NCBI GenBank assembly: GCA_003599475.1
Contig: QZKK01000136.1
Location: 1-23,175 of the forward strand
Length of the DNA: 23,175 nucleotides
Reading direction: 5' to 3'
From: Desulfobacteraceae bacterium
GTDB taxonomy: Bacteria > Desulfobacterota > Desulfobacteria > Desulfobacterales > SURF-15
The notes under the pieces were generated by a model. The model saw only the letters and a list, made by a program, of their open reading frames with translations, ran no database searches and was not told the DNA's origin. The position numbers were made by a program, and so were the translations under genes. Shown here one piece after another: positions 7,995 through 14,342 of the stretch. The first letter of the stretch is position 1; each line of letters begins with the position of its first letter.

Positions 7995-9247
7995 CGGCAG
8001 TAATTCCTTGGGTCGGCGATTTTTCCTTCCAGGGCGCTCGCGGCCGCCGTTGCCGGCGATGCCAGGTAAATTTCTGAAGCCGGGTTTCCCATCCGCCCCT
8101 TGAAGTTGCGGTTGCTGGTGGAGACGCACCGCTCTCCGGCACCGAGGTTTCCGGTGTAGCCGAAGCAGGGGCCGCAGCCCGAGGGGAGAATGATCGCTCC
8201 GGCATGGGAAAGCGTCTGGATGGCGCCTGCTTCCATTGCGTCATTGAAAACCTGCCGGGAAGCCGGTCCCACCAGCAGGCGCACTCCGGCTGCAACTCTC
8301 CGGCCTTCCAGGATGCGGGCCGCGGTTAAAAGATCTTCCAGCCGGCCGTTTGTGCAGGATCCCAGGAAAACCTGATGAATGGGAATTCCGGAAAGCTCTG
8401 TGACGGGGCCGACATTGTCGACCTGGTGGGGGGATGCGATCTGGGGGACGAGCGCAGTCAGGTCGACGGCCTCCTCCCCGGCGTAGCGTGCGTCCGGGTC
8501 GGGTACGACCGCAGACATCTTTCGTCCGAAGCGGGAGAGGTATTCGGCCGTGACCGCATCGGCGGGGAAAACGCTGTTTTTTGCCCCCATCTCGATCGTC
8601 ATATTGGCAACCGTCATCCGGTCCGCCATGGAAAGCGCCGATGCAGCGGGTCCGAGAAACTCGACGGACATATAGGCCGCACCGTCTGCACCCATTCGGC
8701 CGATGAGGTGAAGGATGAGATCCTTTCCGGAAACCGCCGGCGCAAATTTTCCGGAAAGCCAGATTTTGATTGAAGCAGGGACCTTGAGCCAGGTCTCCCC
8801 GGCTGCCCAGAGACATCCCATTTCAGTGGCATCGATTGCGGCGGAAAAAGCCCCGACGGCCCCGTATGTCACCGTGTGCGAGTCCTTTCCGAAGATGAGC
8901 TCGCCGGGGAAGGCAAGCCCTCTTTCGATCATGAGCTGATGGCAGATCCCCTCGCCGACATCGAAAAAATTCCGGATACCCTGTTCGGCCGCAAAGCGGC
9001 GCACCAGGGCATGGGAGTCGGCATGCGCCGGATCGTTTGGCGGTGTTTCATGGTCGAGGATCAAAACGATCCGATCCGGATCGAAGACCCGCTCCACCCC
9101 GAGCTCCCGGAAACAGCGGATCGGAATGGCGTTCGAAGCGCTTACCGACATGAGACGATCCGGTGCGACCCGGACGATTTCTCCCGGCACAATTTCGGTT
9201 CGGCCCGATTTTGCAGCCAGGATCTTTTCTGCAAAGGTCATTCCCAT
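7991..9247 (-). CDS. Aconitase-family hydro-lyase large subunit (LeuC-like; 3-isopropylmalate dehydratase or dimethylmaleate hydratase type)
   Basis: Catalytic [4Fe-4S] subunit (418 aa) of a two-subunit hydro-lyase that moves or adds a hydroxyl on a di- or tricarboxylate. The three cluster ligands are clear: Cys298 in GSCTNGR and Cys358/Cys361 in SGCGPC. Other family marks are DHETPP (65-70), FGKDSHTVTYGAVGAFS (119-135) and the RNFKGRMGNP segment near the C-terminus. At 418 residues it fits the short archaeal/anaerobe type of LeuC rather than the E. coli type of about 466. The ATG at 9247 has AGGAGG 11 bp upstream, inside the end of the small-subunit gene. The gap to that gene is 6 bp, and the lyase gene overlaps its 3' end. 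No other leucine biosynthesis gene is nearby, so a catabolic role is more likely. Confidence 0.88.
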   Translation of the reverse strand: MGMTFAEKILAAKSGRTEIVPGEIVRVAPDRLMSVSASNAIPIRCFRELGVERVFDPDRIVLILDHETPPNDPAHADSHALVRRFAAEQGIRNFFDVGEGICHQLMIERGLAFPGELIFGKDSHTVTYGAVGAFSAAIDATEMGCLWAAGETWLKVPASIKIWLSGKFAPAVSGKDLILHLIGRMGADGAAYMSVEFLGPAASALSMADRMTVANMTIEMGAKNSVFPADAVTAEYLSRFGRKMSAVVPDPDARYAGEEAVDLTALVPQIASPHQVDNVGPVTELSGIPIHQVFLGSCTNGRLEDLLTAARILEGRRVAAGVRLLVGPASRQVFNDAMEAGAIQTLSHAGAIILPSGCGPCFGYTGNLGAGERCVSTSNRNFKGRMGNPASEIYLASPATAAASALEGKIADPRNYCR

Positions 9248-9253
9248 CGCGCT

Positions 9254-9775
9254 TCATGCCTCCTGTCGTTTGTGAAGGCGCTTGCGGGTGTACGGAACCA
9301 GTCCGCCCTCGCCGACGATCTCCATCAGGAAGTCGGGAAGAGGCTGGAATCGGGCAAAGCGGCCCGAAGCTCCGATGCGGCCAGCCGCAAGATCGATCCG
9401 GATCTTTTCCCCGTCGGAAAAGAGCCCCCGGGCCTCCGGGCATTCGATGACCGGAAGCCCCTGGTTGACGGCGTTTCGAAAGAAGATGCGGCCGAAAGAG
9501 GCTGCCACCACAGCCCGGATGCCGGCAAGCTTCAGGCAGGAGACCGCCTGGGAGCGGGAGCTGCCGCAGCCGAAATTCCGGCCGGCCACGATGAGGTCGT
9601 CCGGCCGCAGGCGGCTCGGAAAACCCGGGTCGATTCCCTCGAGGGCGTGTTTAGGCCACTCGGCCGGATCCACCACCGGAACGTACTTTCCCGGATAGAT
9701 CAGATCGGTGTCGATGTGATCTCCCAGCCGGATCACACGGCCTTCGATTCGGGGCGAAAAACGGGCTGTTTTCAA
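9254..9775 (-). CDS. Aconitase-family hydro-lyase small subunit (LeuD-like)
   Basis: Swivelling small subunit (173 aa) that completes the active site of the LeuC-like partner encoded next. It shows the LeuD pattern GDHIDTDLIYPGKY (18-31), then RNFGCGSSRSQAV (66-78), which carries the substrate-binding serine/arginine loop, and FGRIFFRNAVNQGLPVI. The residues after GCGSSR are SQA, where leucine-pathway enzymes commonly have E-H-A or E-Q-A, so substrate preference may differ. The start is a TTG at 9775 with GGGAG 6 bp upstream. No in-frame ATG gives the full N-terminus. It is the first gene of the six-gene minus-strand operon. Confidence 0.87.
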   Translation of the reverse strand: MKTARFSPRIEGRVIRLGDHIDTDLIYPGKYVPVVDPAEWPKHALEGIDPGFPSRLRPDDLIVAGRNFGCGSSRSQAVSCLKLAGIRAVVAASFGRIFFRNAVNQGLPVIECPEARGLFSDGEKIRIDLAAGRIGASGRFARFQPLPDFLMEIVGEGGLVPYTRKRLHKRQEA

Positions 9776-9829
9776 TGAGCGCTCCCTTTTCCGGAATCAG
9801 CGTTCCTGCATTCAGTGGTAAATGACTCG

Positions 9830-9871
9830 GTTTCTGAAACGTTGCTATGGCAAAAGGCGGATGGTTGTCAA
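9830..9871 (-). promoter_or_regulatory. Candidate promoter with overlapping palindrome for the carboxylate operon
   Basis: On the minus strand, a perfect TTGACA (9871-9866) is followed after 16 bp by CATAGC (9849-9844), a weak -10. Transcription would begin near 9837. An 11-nt palindrome, GTTTCTGAAAC (9830-9840), covers the predicted start site and could be a repressor operator. The leader to the TTG start would be about 60 nt. Confidence 0.4.
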
Positions 9872-10012
9872 GAAAAAACACCCCTGTTGCGAGGTCCGTG
9901 CTGTCGGCGAAAGCAATGGAGAGATCGGTGCGGTCCCGATCGATTTCATCCGGCAGCGAGGTCTCCGAGTCCGGGCATCCGTAGAGGAACCATGGCCGGT
10001 TCTCCATTTTTG

Positions 10013-10041
10013 TTGAAATTCAGAGCATTGCACATTATACT
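10013..10041 (+). promoter_or_regulatory. Candidate sigma-70 promoter for the DUF3108 gene
   Basis: TTGAAA (10013-10018), a 17-bp spacer, then TATACT (10036-10041). Both boxes are close to consensus and spacing is ideal. Transcription would begin near 10048, some 20 nt before the coding start. Confidence 0.6.
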
Positions 10042-10068
10042 GCAGCACAAAAAACAACAAGGATGCGC

Positions 10069-10836
10069 ATGGCTCCATTCCTGAAACAAGGACGAAACAT
10101 CTTTCTGACGCTGCTCTTTTCAATTTTACTGCTCACCTGCGGAAGCGCGGAGGCCGCGATTACCGGCATCCCTTTCCAGGAAGGCGAAAAGCTGACCTAC
10201 AGGGCCAAGTGGGGATTGATGCCGGCAGGCCGCGTCACTTTGGAGGTCCTCTCCTCCGAAGCCGGCAAAGGAGAGGATGTTTATCATTTTGCGATGCATT
10301 CCCGGACAAGCGCCGGTGTCGATACCCTGTATTCCATTCGGGACATGCAGCATTCCTGCACCGATCTGGTGCGGGGGCGGAGTCTCCAGTATGAAAAACG
10401 GAGCTCCGGAACCAGACAGCGCAATATCCGGGTCGATTTCGACTGGAAAAATATGAAAGCGACATACAAAGAGCCGGCGGAGGCAGAAAAAACGGTCGCA
10501 ATCCTCCCCGGTACCCTGGACCCCCTGGCGCTCATCTATGCCCTCCGTTTGATAGAGCTTAAAACGGGCGACACCATTGAAATACCCGTAACAACCGGAA
10601 AGGGTTTCAGTCTGGTCCGGGGGAATGTCATCGCCAGGGAAAAGATCCTTATAGAGGGCAAAGCCTACGATACCTTCGTCATCGTTCCCGAAAAAAAATC
10701 CATGACCGGCCTCCTGGAAAAACAGCCGCAGATGAAGATCTGGCTTTCCGCCGCCAAGAGCCGCATCCCTCTGAAACTACAGATCCGGCACCCCTTCGGC
10801 AGCATTCATTTCGAGCTGATTTCAGCGGTTGGTTAG
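10069..10836 (+). CDS. Secreted DUF3108 domain protein
   Basis: A protein of about 255 aa that matches the DUF3108 pattern: after a Sec signal peptide (hydrophobic core about residues 10-25, ending near GSAEA) come PFQEGEKLTYRAKWGLMPAGRVTLEV, typical of the domain start, a central TLDPLALIYALR segment, and a C-terminal KIWLSAAKSRIPLKLQI stretch. The family is beta-rich and exported to the periplasm or outer membrane face. Its function is unknown. I prefer the ATG at 10069 because AAGG lies 6 nt upstream. An ATG at 10063 is too close to that site but is possible. The last codons overlap the longest reading of the sigma-54 activator that follows, so they may be cotranscribed. Confidence 0.82.
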   Translation: MAPFLKQGRNIFLTLLFSILLLTCGSAEAAITGIPFQEGEKLTYRAKWGLMPAGRVTLEVLSSEAGKGEDVYHFAMHSRTSAGVDTLYSIRDMQHSCTDLVRGRSLQYEKRSSGTRQRNIRVDFDWKNMKATYKEPAEAEKTVAILPGTLDPLALIYALRLIELKTGDTIEIPVTTGKGFSLVRGNVIAREKILIEGKAYDTFVIVPEKKSMTGLLEKQPQMKIWLSAAKSRIPLKLQIRHPFGSIHFELISAVG

Positions 10837-10951
10837 TGGAACATCCGAGGTTATCATTCGGCGCTTCCGGGGAAATTCTTTCTATTTTTTGATTCTTGTC
10901 AACCGATCGGAGAAATATGAAACCATAGATGCAGGCTATCGAGGAGCTGCC

Positions 10952-12466
10952 TTGGGTTCCCTACAAACGGCAATTATCGTTCTTGTCTTTTTTTGCGTCA
11001 TCGCCTTGTTTATCACAGCCCTGCTGCTGCAGAGGATGAGGCACGGCCGGGTGCAAGAAAGGTCCCGCAAGAGCGAAGAGCGGTCGCTTCTGGCGCTCGA
11101 AAACTCGACCGACGGCCTCTGGGACTGGGACATCCCATCGGGCAGCGTCTTTTACTCGACCCGTTTCCTGCAAATCCTGGGATATTCCCCCGAGGAGTTT
11201 CCCGGCACGATGGAATCCTTTCGGAACCGGCTTCACCCCGAGGAAGCCGGCTGCACATGGACAGCCATCGAACGCCATCTGAAGGAGCGGATCCCGTTCA
11301 ATGTCGAGTATCGCCTGCAGACAAAATCAGGCGCCTACCTCTGGTTTCTGGCACGCGGCCAGGCGATCTGGGACAGCGCGGGGAAGGCTGTCCGGATGTC
11401 CGGGTGGATTCAGGAGATCACGGAGCGCAAGCAAGCCGAACTGGACCTCAAGGCAGCCCTTTTCGAAATAAAGGAGTTGAAAGACAAACTCGAGGCCGAA
11501 AGAGCGTATCTGCAGGAAGAGATCAAGTTGGAGTACAACTATGAAAACATCATCGGTCAAAGTGACGAGATCAATTACGTGCTCTATAAGGTTGAGCAAA
11601 TCGCCGCCACCGACACAACCGTTCTGGTTCTCGGCGAAACCGGAACCGGCAAAGAACTGGTCGCTCGGGCCGTTCACAGCCAGAGTCTGCGCAAAGACCG
11701 CGCACTGGTTAAGATAAATTGCGCCACATTGCCGGCAAACCTCGTTGAAAGCGAGTTGTTCGGACATGAGAAAGGCGCCTTCACCGGTGCTCACGCAAGG
11801 CAGTTGGGGCGATTTGAAGTGGTCAACGGCGCAACTCTTTTTCTGGATGAGATCGGAGAACTTCCGCTGGAACTGCAGCCAAAGCTGCTCAGGGTGATCC
11901 AGGACGGTGAATTTGAACGGCTGGGCAGCTCACAAACGATCAAGGTCGATGTTCGGGTGATTGCGGCCACCAACCGCCATTTGGAAGAGGAAGTCCGCAA
12001 AGGCCGCTTTCGGGAAGATCTCTGGTACCGGTTGAATGTTTTCCCGATTACCGTTCCCCCGCTGCGGGAACGTCGGGAAGACGTTCCCCTGCTGGTGAAT
12101 TATTTCGTCGCTAAAATTTCCAAACGGCTGGGTAAATCGATCGAGAACATCCCGACAACCGTGATGAATGCCTTGCAGAGCTATCATTGGCCAGGAAATA
12201 TCAGGGAGCTTGAAAACGTGCTGGAGCGGGCGGTGATCAACTCCTCGGGACCCAAACTGCACCTGGTGGATGAACTGAAAACAATCCATAAGGATTTGGC
12301 GACCGCCAGAAAAACGATGGAGGAGGTGGAGCGTGACTACCTTGTCCAGGTATTGGAGCAAACCGGCTGGAAGGTGAGCGGGAAAGACGGAGCTGCCGAG
12401 ATCCTCGGGCTCGATCGCAGCACATTGCGCGCCCGCATGCGAAAGCTTGGCATCTTTCGGCCTTGA
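10952..12466 (+). CDS. Membrane-anchored PAS-domain sigma-54 dependent transcriptional activator
   Basis: Bacterial enhancer-binding protein (about 504 aa from this start). In order: one membrane span right after the start (about residues 5-27), a linker, a PAS/PAC domain (about 45-160, with DGLWDWD and a C-terminal WIQEITERKQAE), a coiled coil, a AAA+ domain with Walker A GETGTGKE, the sigma-54 contacting loop ESELFGHEKGAFTGA and Walker B LFLDEIGE, and a Fis-type helix-turn-helix at the end (AAEILGLDRSTLRARMRKL). I chose the TTG at 10952 because GAGGAG lies 5 nt upstream and the anchor then starts at the N-terminus. The frame stays open back to a TTG at 10829, but that extension looks unlike a domain and has no ribosome site. 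No receiver domain is present, so it probably senses a signal through PAS or its membrane anchor. Confidence 0.9.
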   Translation: MGSLQTAIIVLVFFCVIALFITALLLQRMRHGRVQERSRKSEERSLLALENSTDGLWDWDIPSGSVFYSTRFLQILGYSPEEFPGTMESFRNRLHPEEAGCTWTAIERHLKERIPFNVEYRLQTKSGAYLWFLARGQAIWDSAGKAVRMSGWIQEITERKQAELDLKAALFEIKELKDKLEAERAYLQEEIKLEYNYENIIGQSDEINYVLYKVEQIAATDTTVLVLGETGTGKELVARAVHSQSLRKDRALVKINCATLPANLVESELFGHEKGAFTGAHARQLGRFEVVNGATLFLDEIGELPLELQPKLLRVIQDGEFERLGSSQTIKVDVRVIAATNRHLEEEVRKGRFREDLWYRLNVFPITVPPLRERREDVPLLVNYFVAKISKRLGKSIENIPTTVMNALQSYHWPGNIRELENVLERAVINSSGPKLHLVDELKTIHKDLATARKTMEEVERDYLVQVLEQTGWKVSGKDGAAEILGLDRSTLRARMRKLGIFRP

Positions 12467-12568
12467 GTCTGCAGGATCTTTTTTAAGCCTGCCCGGAGAA
12501 ATCCACGTCGACTTTTCTTTCATTTGCAGAAGATTCCCTCCAAGCGGTGTCACGAAGATCAGGAATGC

Positions 12569-12599
12569 GGTCATATATGACCATAGGTCAAATATGACC
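12569..12599. promoter_or_regulatory. Tandem palindromic sites, candidate enhancer (UAS)
   Basis: Two 14-bp sites: a perfect palindrome GGTCATATATGACC (12569-12582) and GGTCAAATATGACC (12586-12599), separated by 3 bp, with centres 17 bp apart. Both are followed by AT. They lie about 100 bp downstream of the sigma-54 activator gene and about 100 bp upstream of a -24/-12-like element, the usual place for an enhancer bound by such an activator. Confidence 0.6.
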
Positions 12600-12698
12600 A
12601 TGTTTTTCCGCTCATTCATCCATCGAGTGACAAGCTTTCTGTCCTAAAACATCAATGAGATCGGTGAATTGGACAAATTCAGCAAAAGCCGGGCGCTC

Positions 12699-12714
12699 TG
12701 GCATGATGTTTGAG
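12699..12714 (+). promoter_or_regulatory. Candidate sigma-54 promoter (-24/-12)
   Basis: TGGCATGATGTTTGAG compares with the consensus TGGCACGNNNNTTGCW. The GG and TTG elements are correctly spaced, but the -12 C is A here and two other positions differ. Transcription would start near 12726, giving a leader of about 45 nt to the small membrane protein gene. Confidence 0.4.
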
Positions 12715-12769
12715 TACATCTTTTTTAGTTTCGATGCGGATTAAACCTAAAAATCGTAGGAGGTATCAG

Positions 12770-13129
12770 ATGAACCAGGCGAATATAGAAAAAATCAAAA
12801 CCGGTGCTTGGGGTGCGGTCGGTGGTGCAGTCGTAGCAATGATTATCGGATTCGGCTGGGGCGGATGGGTCCTGGGGGGGACTTCCCAGAGCAATGGAGA
12901 AGAAATGGCCCAAACTGCTGTCGCCGATCGTTTAACGCCGATTTGTTTTGCACAATTCAACCAGGATCCGCAAAGAGACGAGAAGCTTAAGATACTGAAA
13001 GAAAAAAGCTCCTGGGATCGAGGCGGCTACGTAAAAGCGCAAGGTTGGGCAACGATGCCTTTTGAGAAGGAGGCCGATAGACTTGTCGCCGACCAATGTT
13101 CTGAACTGATCCTGAAGGACAGCAAGTAA
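12770..13129 (+). CDS. Small membrane-anchored hypothetical protein
   Basis: A 119-aa protein with a strong ribosome site (AGGAGG, 6 nt before the ATG). A glycine-rich hydrophobic segment at about residues 11-36 (with GFGWGGWVLGG) forms one membrane anchor. The remaining 80 residues are soluble and contain Cys59 and Cys110, which could form a disulfide if the domain is periplasmic. The pattern with a TPIC segment and a GWATMP segment recalls a family of uncharacterised short proteobacterial proteins. This is recognition by eye, not a search. It lies downstream of the tandem palindromes and the -24/-12 candidate, so it is the most likely direct target of the neighbouring sigma-54 activator. 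Confidence 0.75.
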   Translation: MNQANIEKIKTGAWGAVGGAVVAMIIGFGWGGWVLGGTSQSNGEEMAQTAVADRLTPICFAQFNQDPQRDEKLKILKEKSSWDRGGYVKAQGWATMPFEKEADRLVADQCSELILKDSK

Positions 13130-13261
13130 GTTTAACGACTGCCGGCATCCGGTATCGATCAATTTTTTAAATCTTATCGTGAGCCCTTGCCGGCAGCTCT
13201 CCGATTCCGCGATCTTATGCACACCCGCGAATCGTCCTGCTTTGCGGAGAGGATGACCTTC

Positions 13262-13594
13262 ATGATCGTTGTCAGGATTACAATGAACGTGCTGCCGGAA
13301 AAGCAGCTCGAGTTTACACAAACCCTTCTTTCCATGATAGAACCGACGGAAAAGGAAGCGGGTTGCCTAAGCTATGCCGTGTATTGCGATATCGAAGACA
13401 AGAACCGCTTCAGCCTTCTGGAGGAGTGGGAAACCCGTGAAGATCTGAATCACCATTTTAAATCGTATCGATTCGGCGTTTTGCTCGGCTCAAAAATCCT
13501 GCTGTGCGAACCGCCGAAAATTCAAATCAACACTGTCTCCCAATCGGAAGGAATGGAGGCAATTCATGCCGCAAGGAATAGAAGGAGCTCTTGA
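13262..13594 (+). CDS. Antibiotic biosynthesis monooxygenase (ABM) domain protein
   Basis: A 110-aa protein with a ferredoxin-like alpha-beta barrel of the ABM/YgiN group: the opening strand VVRITMNVLPEKQLEF, the helix with MIEPTEKEAGCLSYAVY (a recurrent signature of these proteins), and NRFSLLEEWETREDLNHHFKS. Members are quinol or polyketide monooxygenases, heme-degrading enzymes or stress proteins, and substrate cannot be assigned. The ATG at 13262 has GAGAGG 9 nt upstream. An ATG at 13253 would leave no room for that site. About 130 bp separate it from the upstream gene. The C-terminal tail of 25 residues after the domain has no recognisable feature. Confidence 0.8.
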   Translation: MIVVRITMNVLPEKQLEFTQTLLSMIEPTEKEAGCLSYAVYCDIEDKNRFSLLEEWETREDLNHHFKSYRFGVLLGSKILLCEPPKIQINTVSQSEGMEAIHAARNRRSS

Positions 13595-13692
13595 AGGGAG
13601 AATGCGGGTTATGGATGGCGCAGCTCGAGCCTGGTATGATGGACTTTGAGCTTTTTATCAGGAAGAATTGAACGACGAAAGGAGATCGCAGG

Positions 13693-13863
13693 TTGGGAAA
13701 ACCAAACTATAAATTTCAGAAACGTCAAAAAGAACTGGCAAAGAAGGAAAAGAAGGAATTGAAGAAGCAGCGAAAGGTGGATCAAAAGACAGATGATTCT
13801 GAAACTCAACAGGACCAAACTCAGCAGACAACAGAACCTCCAGAGCCTCCAGAAACCGCATGA
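13693..13863 (+). CDS. Small highly charged protein, TTG start
   Basis: A 56-aa protein starting MGKPNYKFQKRQKELAKK, very rich in Lys, Glu and Gln, with a tail of Gln/Thr and then Pro-Glu-Pro-Pro. The start is TTG at 13693 with AAAGGAG 8 nt upstream; the frame is open to TGA at 13861. The MGKPNY opening and the KRQKELAKK block match, from memory, a class of short conserved proteobacterial proteins of unknown role. The Lys-rich helix may bind nucleic acid. Because it is short and lacks ATG it is easily missed. It follows the ABM gene by about 100 bp in the same direction. Confidence 0.65.
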   Translation: MGKPNYKFQKRQKELAKKEKKELKKQRKVDQKTDDSETQQDQTQQTTEPPEPPETA

Positions 13864-14278
13864 ATCGATGATCCAGTCGTTTTTACCGGCTGCCCTCAAC
13901 CCTTCGGAACTAAAGATCTATCCCTTTCCTTTGACGTAACCGTTCACTGGCTCGGCTTAAAAGGTTTCAACGGGCGGAGTTTCAATGTCTTGAGACTCGA
14001 AGGCTGACTTTTGACCCTTCAATATTTGACGTTCTCGTAAAAAGTCATAGAATCGTCATGCCGGACTTGATCTCCGCCGGGGACGGAATCTTCGACCGGC
14101 ATCCAGAACTTTTTGAAATCACTGGATTCCGGCTTTCGCCGGAATGACAGAAAAGATCAATTTCTGACTTTTTGCGAATTCATCAATGTTTCAGGGTTTA
14201 AAACCTGTAAACCAGTGCGGTTCTTGACCTCTGAACCTTGAACCTGGGAACCCCTTAACGCTTACCCTTATTTTTCAT
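13864..14278. other. Gene-free region holding the dispersed repeat
   Basis: Between the 56-aa gene and the lacI-family promoter I see no gene. Apart from the repeat at 14032-14180 it holds short degenerate motifs of the TTGAACC type around 14220-14250 and no convincing terminator or RNA gene. Confidence 0.5.
14032..14180. repeat. MITE-like dispersed repeat with inverted ends
   Basis: The ends AAAAAGTCA (14039-14047) and TGACTTTTT (14165-14173) are exact inverted repeats inside a longer, imperfect match of about 20 bp on each side. Inside, ATTCCGGC-TTTC-GCCGGAAT (14126-14145) is a perfect 8-bp hairpin, and the GTCATGCCGGACTTGATC start mirrors the GGAATGAC end. No coding sequence is present. 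Its form is that of the short intergenic repeats common in Desulfobacterota genomes. Confidence 0.6.
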
Positions 14279-14306
14279 TTGACAACACCGATCATGTTGA
14301 GATAAC
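14279..14306 (+). promoter_or_regulatory. Candidate promoter of the LacI-family gene
   Basis: A perfect TTGACA (14279-14284), a 16-bp spacer and GATAAC (14301-14306). Transcription would start near 14313, just before the operator-like element at 14318-14333. Confidence 0.5.
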
Positions 14307-14317
14307 CAGAAGAACAT

Positions 14318-14333
14318 GCTTTAACGTTTAAGC
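14318..14333. promoter_or_regulatory. Operator candidate in the LacI-family gene leader
   Basis: GCTTTAACGTTTAAGC is a 16-bp palindrome apart from one mismatched symmetric pair. It has the central CG and AT-rich flanks typical of LacI-family sites. It lies just after the predicted transcription start and 9 bp before the ATG, a position suited to autorepression. It shares the core TAACGTTTAA pattern with the perfect palindrome at 15462-15479. Confidence 0.65.
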
Positions 14334-14342
14334 AGCTTACCC

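Noticed and set aside
7995..8129. Longer N-terminus for the C-C lyase (start at 8129)
   Set aside because: The extension lies inside the LeuC-like gene, is of low-complexity Arg/Gly type, and the family begins at the ATG that overlaps the LeuC-like stop by 4 bp.
9776..10007. Upstream minus-strand open frame before the LeuD-like gene
   Set aside because: It continues out of frame into leuD-like sequence, has no recognisable motif, and covers the predicted promoter.
12444..12487. Possible terminator after the sigma-54 activator gene
   Set aside because: The CGAAAG/CTTTCG stem lies within the coding end and the T-run is about 25 bp away; the GCAGG/CCTGC pairing has the T-run in its loop.
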